From Pseudomonadota bacterium (lineage in GTDB: Bacteria > Pseudomonadota > Gammaproteobacteria > Xanthomonadales > Xanthomonadaceae), in assembly GCA_023393895.1 (NCBI GenBank), contig JAEXBT010000100.1, positions 1 to 5,103 of the forward strand: 5,103 nucleotides of DNA, given 5' to 3'. A program made the position numbers and the translations under genes. Below are positions 4,259-5,103 of this stretch, in pieces; the stretch's first letter is position 1; every line of letters begins with the position of its first letter. The notes under the pieces were generated by a model. It ran no database searches and had not been told where the DNA came from. It saw only the letters and a program-made list of their open reading frames with translations.

Positions 4259-5103
4259 TCAGGCAAGCAGCGGCAACGCGCGCGACTCGGCCACCGCCAC
4301 CAGCAGGCGTTCCAGCGCCAGCCACGGATCGCCATCGGCACGCCCCTTCGCCATCCGGTCGACGTGCCCAGCCTGCGCCAGGAAACGCTGCCAGCGTGGA
4401 GCGGCATGGCGCTTGAGTGCGCGCAAGTACAACGCCTGCTTGGAATCCCAGATGCGCTGGGCCTTGAACTCGGCACTGAGGTTTCCGCCGCGCGCCTGCA
4501 GCTGGGCCAGCTTTTCGGCAATCTGCAGTTCGCGCACCACCATGCCGAGCAGTGCCGGTACCGCCTCGCCCTCTCCGCGCAATCCGGCGATCACGCGCGA
4601 CACCTGGGCAGGCTGGCCGTTGAGCGCTGCATCGGTGAGCCGGAACACGTCGAAGCGGGCGGCATCGGCGACCAGCGACTGCATCGTCGCCGCGTCCAGC
4701 ACGCGTCCTTCGGCCAGCAGCGCGAGCTTGTCCACCTCCTGCGCGGCGGCCAGCAGGTTGCCTTCGACCCGTGCCGCCAGCTGGGCAACGGCATCACGAT
4801 CAGCGCGCACGCCACGGCTGCGCAGCCTGCGCTCGACCCAGTCGACCAGCTCGTGTGGCTTGACCGCCCAGGCGACAGCGACGTGACCGACGCGGGCGAT
4901 CGCCTCGCTCCATTTGCCCGCATGGGCCTTGCTCCATTCACCCGCGGTGACCATCAAGGTGATCCCGTCGGGTGGCACGGCACAGAACTCGGTGATCACC
5001 GCTGCGCCGTCCTTGCCGGGCTTGCCCGTGGGCAGGCGCAGCTCGATCAGCCTGCGGCTGCTGAACAGGCCGAAGCTGCCGAATGCTGCCTTCAGTGCAT
5101 CCC
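4259..5103 (-). CDS. holA: DNA polymerase III subunit delta, N-terminus outside window
   Basis: HolA is the delta subunit of the clamp-loader complex; it contacts and opens the beta sliding clamp at the replication fork. The window holds about 280 C-terminal codons. The frame stays open to the right edge (reading DALKAAFGSFGLFSSRRLIE from there), so roughly 60 N-terminal residues, including the beta-binding region, are missing. A GTG at 4999 is internal, not the start, because conserved HolA sequence continues upstream of it. Recognisable segments are the SSRRLIELRLPTGKPGKDG stretch, EGNLLAAAQEVDKLALL near 4716-4765, RFDVFRLTDAALNG near 4616-4657, and a collar-domain helix VRELQIAEKLAQL. As usual for delta, no Walker A motif is seen in the part present. 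It is followed at 3 bp by nadD, the common order in this family. Confidence 0.96.
   Translation of the reverse strand, partial: DALKAAFGSFGLFSSRRLIELRLPTGKPGKDGAAVITEFCAVPPDGITLMVTAGEWSKAHAGKWSEAIARVGHVAVAWAVKPHELVDWVERRLRSRGVRADRDAVAQLAARVEGNLLAAAQEVDKLALLAEGRVLDAATMQSLVADAARFDVFRLTDAALNGQPAQVSRVIAGLRGEGEAVPALLGMVVRELQIAEKLAQLQARGGNLSAEFKAQRIWDSKQALYLRALKRHAAPRWQRFLAQAGHVDRMAKGRADGDPWLALERLLVAVAESRALPLLA

Noticed and set aside
4083..4886. A 267-codon plus-strand open frame antisense to nadD and holA
   Set aside because: Its Ser/Arg/Ala-rich composition is typical of a complement frame in high-GC DNA, and the opposite-strand genes are certain.
1..5103. A new defence, mobile or RNA-guided system in this window
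   Set aside because: I looked for direct-repeat arrays, inverted terminal repeats, transposase or integrase motifs, nuclease motifs and tRNA genes and saw none. All large genes belong to known families.

Overview
The window is a GC-rich chromosomal segment dense in housekeeping genes, with almost every third codon position G or C. Protein sequences and gene order (holA-nadD-rsfS-rlmH, and maf-rng) point to a gammaproteobacterium of the family Xanthomonadaceae/Lysobacteraceae, of the Lysobacter, Luteimonas or Xanthomonas type. That assignment comes from remembered family resemblance, not from a search, and the genus is not resolved.

Layout. The right half (about 2650-5103) is a minus-strand run read right to left: holA (DNA polymerase III delta, N-terminus beyond the window), nadD (nicotinate-nucleotide adenylyltransferase), rsfS (ribosomal silencing factor) and rlmH (23S rRNA pseudouridine-1915 methyltransferase). 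holA and nadD are 3 bp apart. nadD and rsfS are separated by 57 bp that hold a hairpin and a possible -10 element. rsfS and rlmH are 16 bp apart. The left edge (1-723) is also minus strand: maf (nucleotide pyrophosphatase of the YhdE type), overlapping by 4 bp the first 52 codons of rng (ribonuclease G).

Between these blocks lies a plus-strand insert (about 864-2648). It carries a SIMPL-domain (DUF541) envelope protein with a GTG start and a probable lipoprotein signal, then a 49-codon gene for a charged, proline-rich, probably disordered protein. A strong intrinsic terminator follows. Next is a separately transcribed TonB-type energy transducer with an eight-proline run, closed by a GC-rich hairpin at the convergent junction with rlmH.

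How the genes fit together. The minus-strand genes serve replication, NAD synthesis, ribosome maturation and silencing, nucleotide-pool hygiene and RNA processing. The plus-strand genes encode envelope proteins. I see no mobile element, CRISPR array, tRNA, rRNA or defence module. The least explained parts are the small disordered protein beside the SIMPL gene, the orphan TonB protein, and the leader of rsfS.
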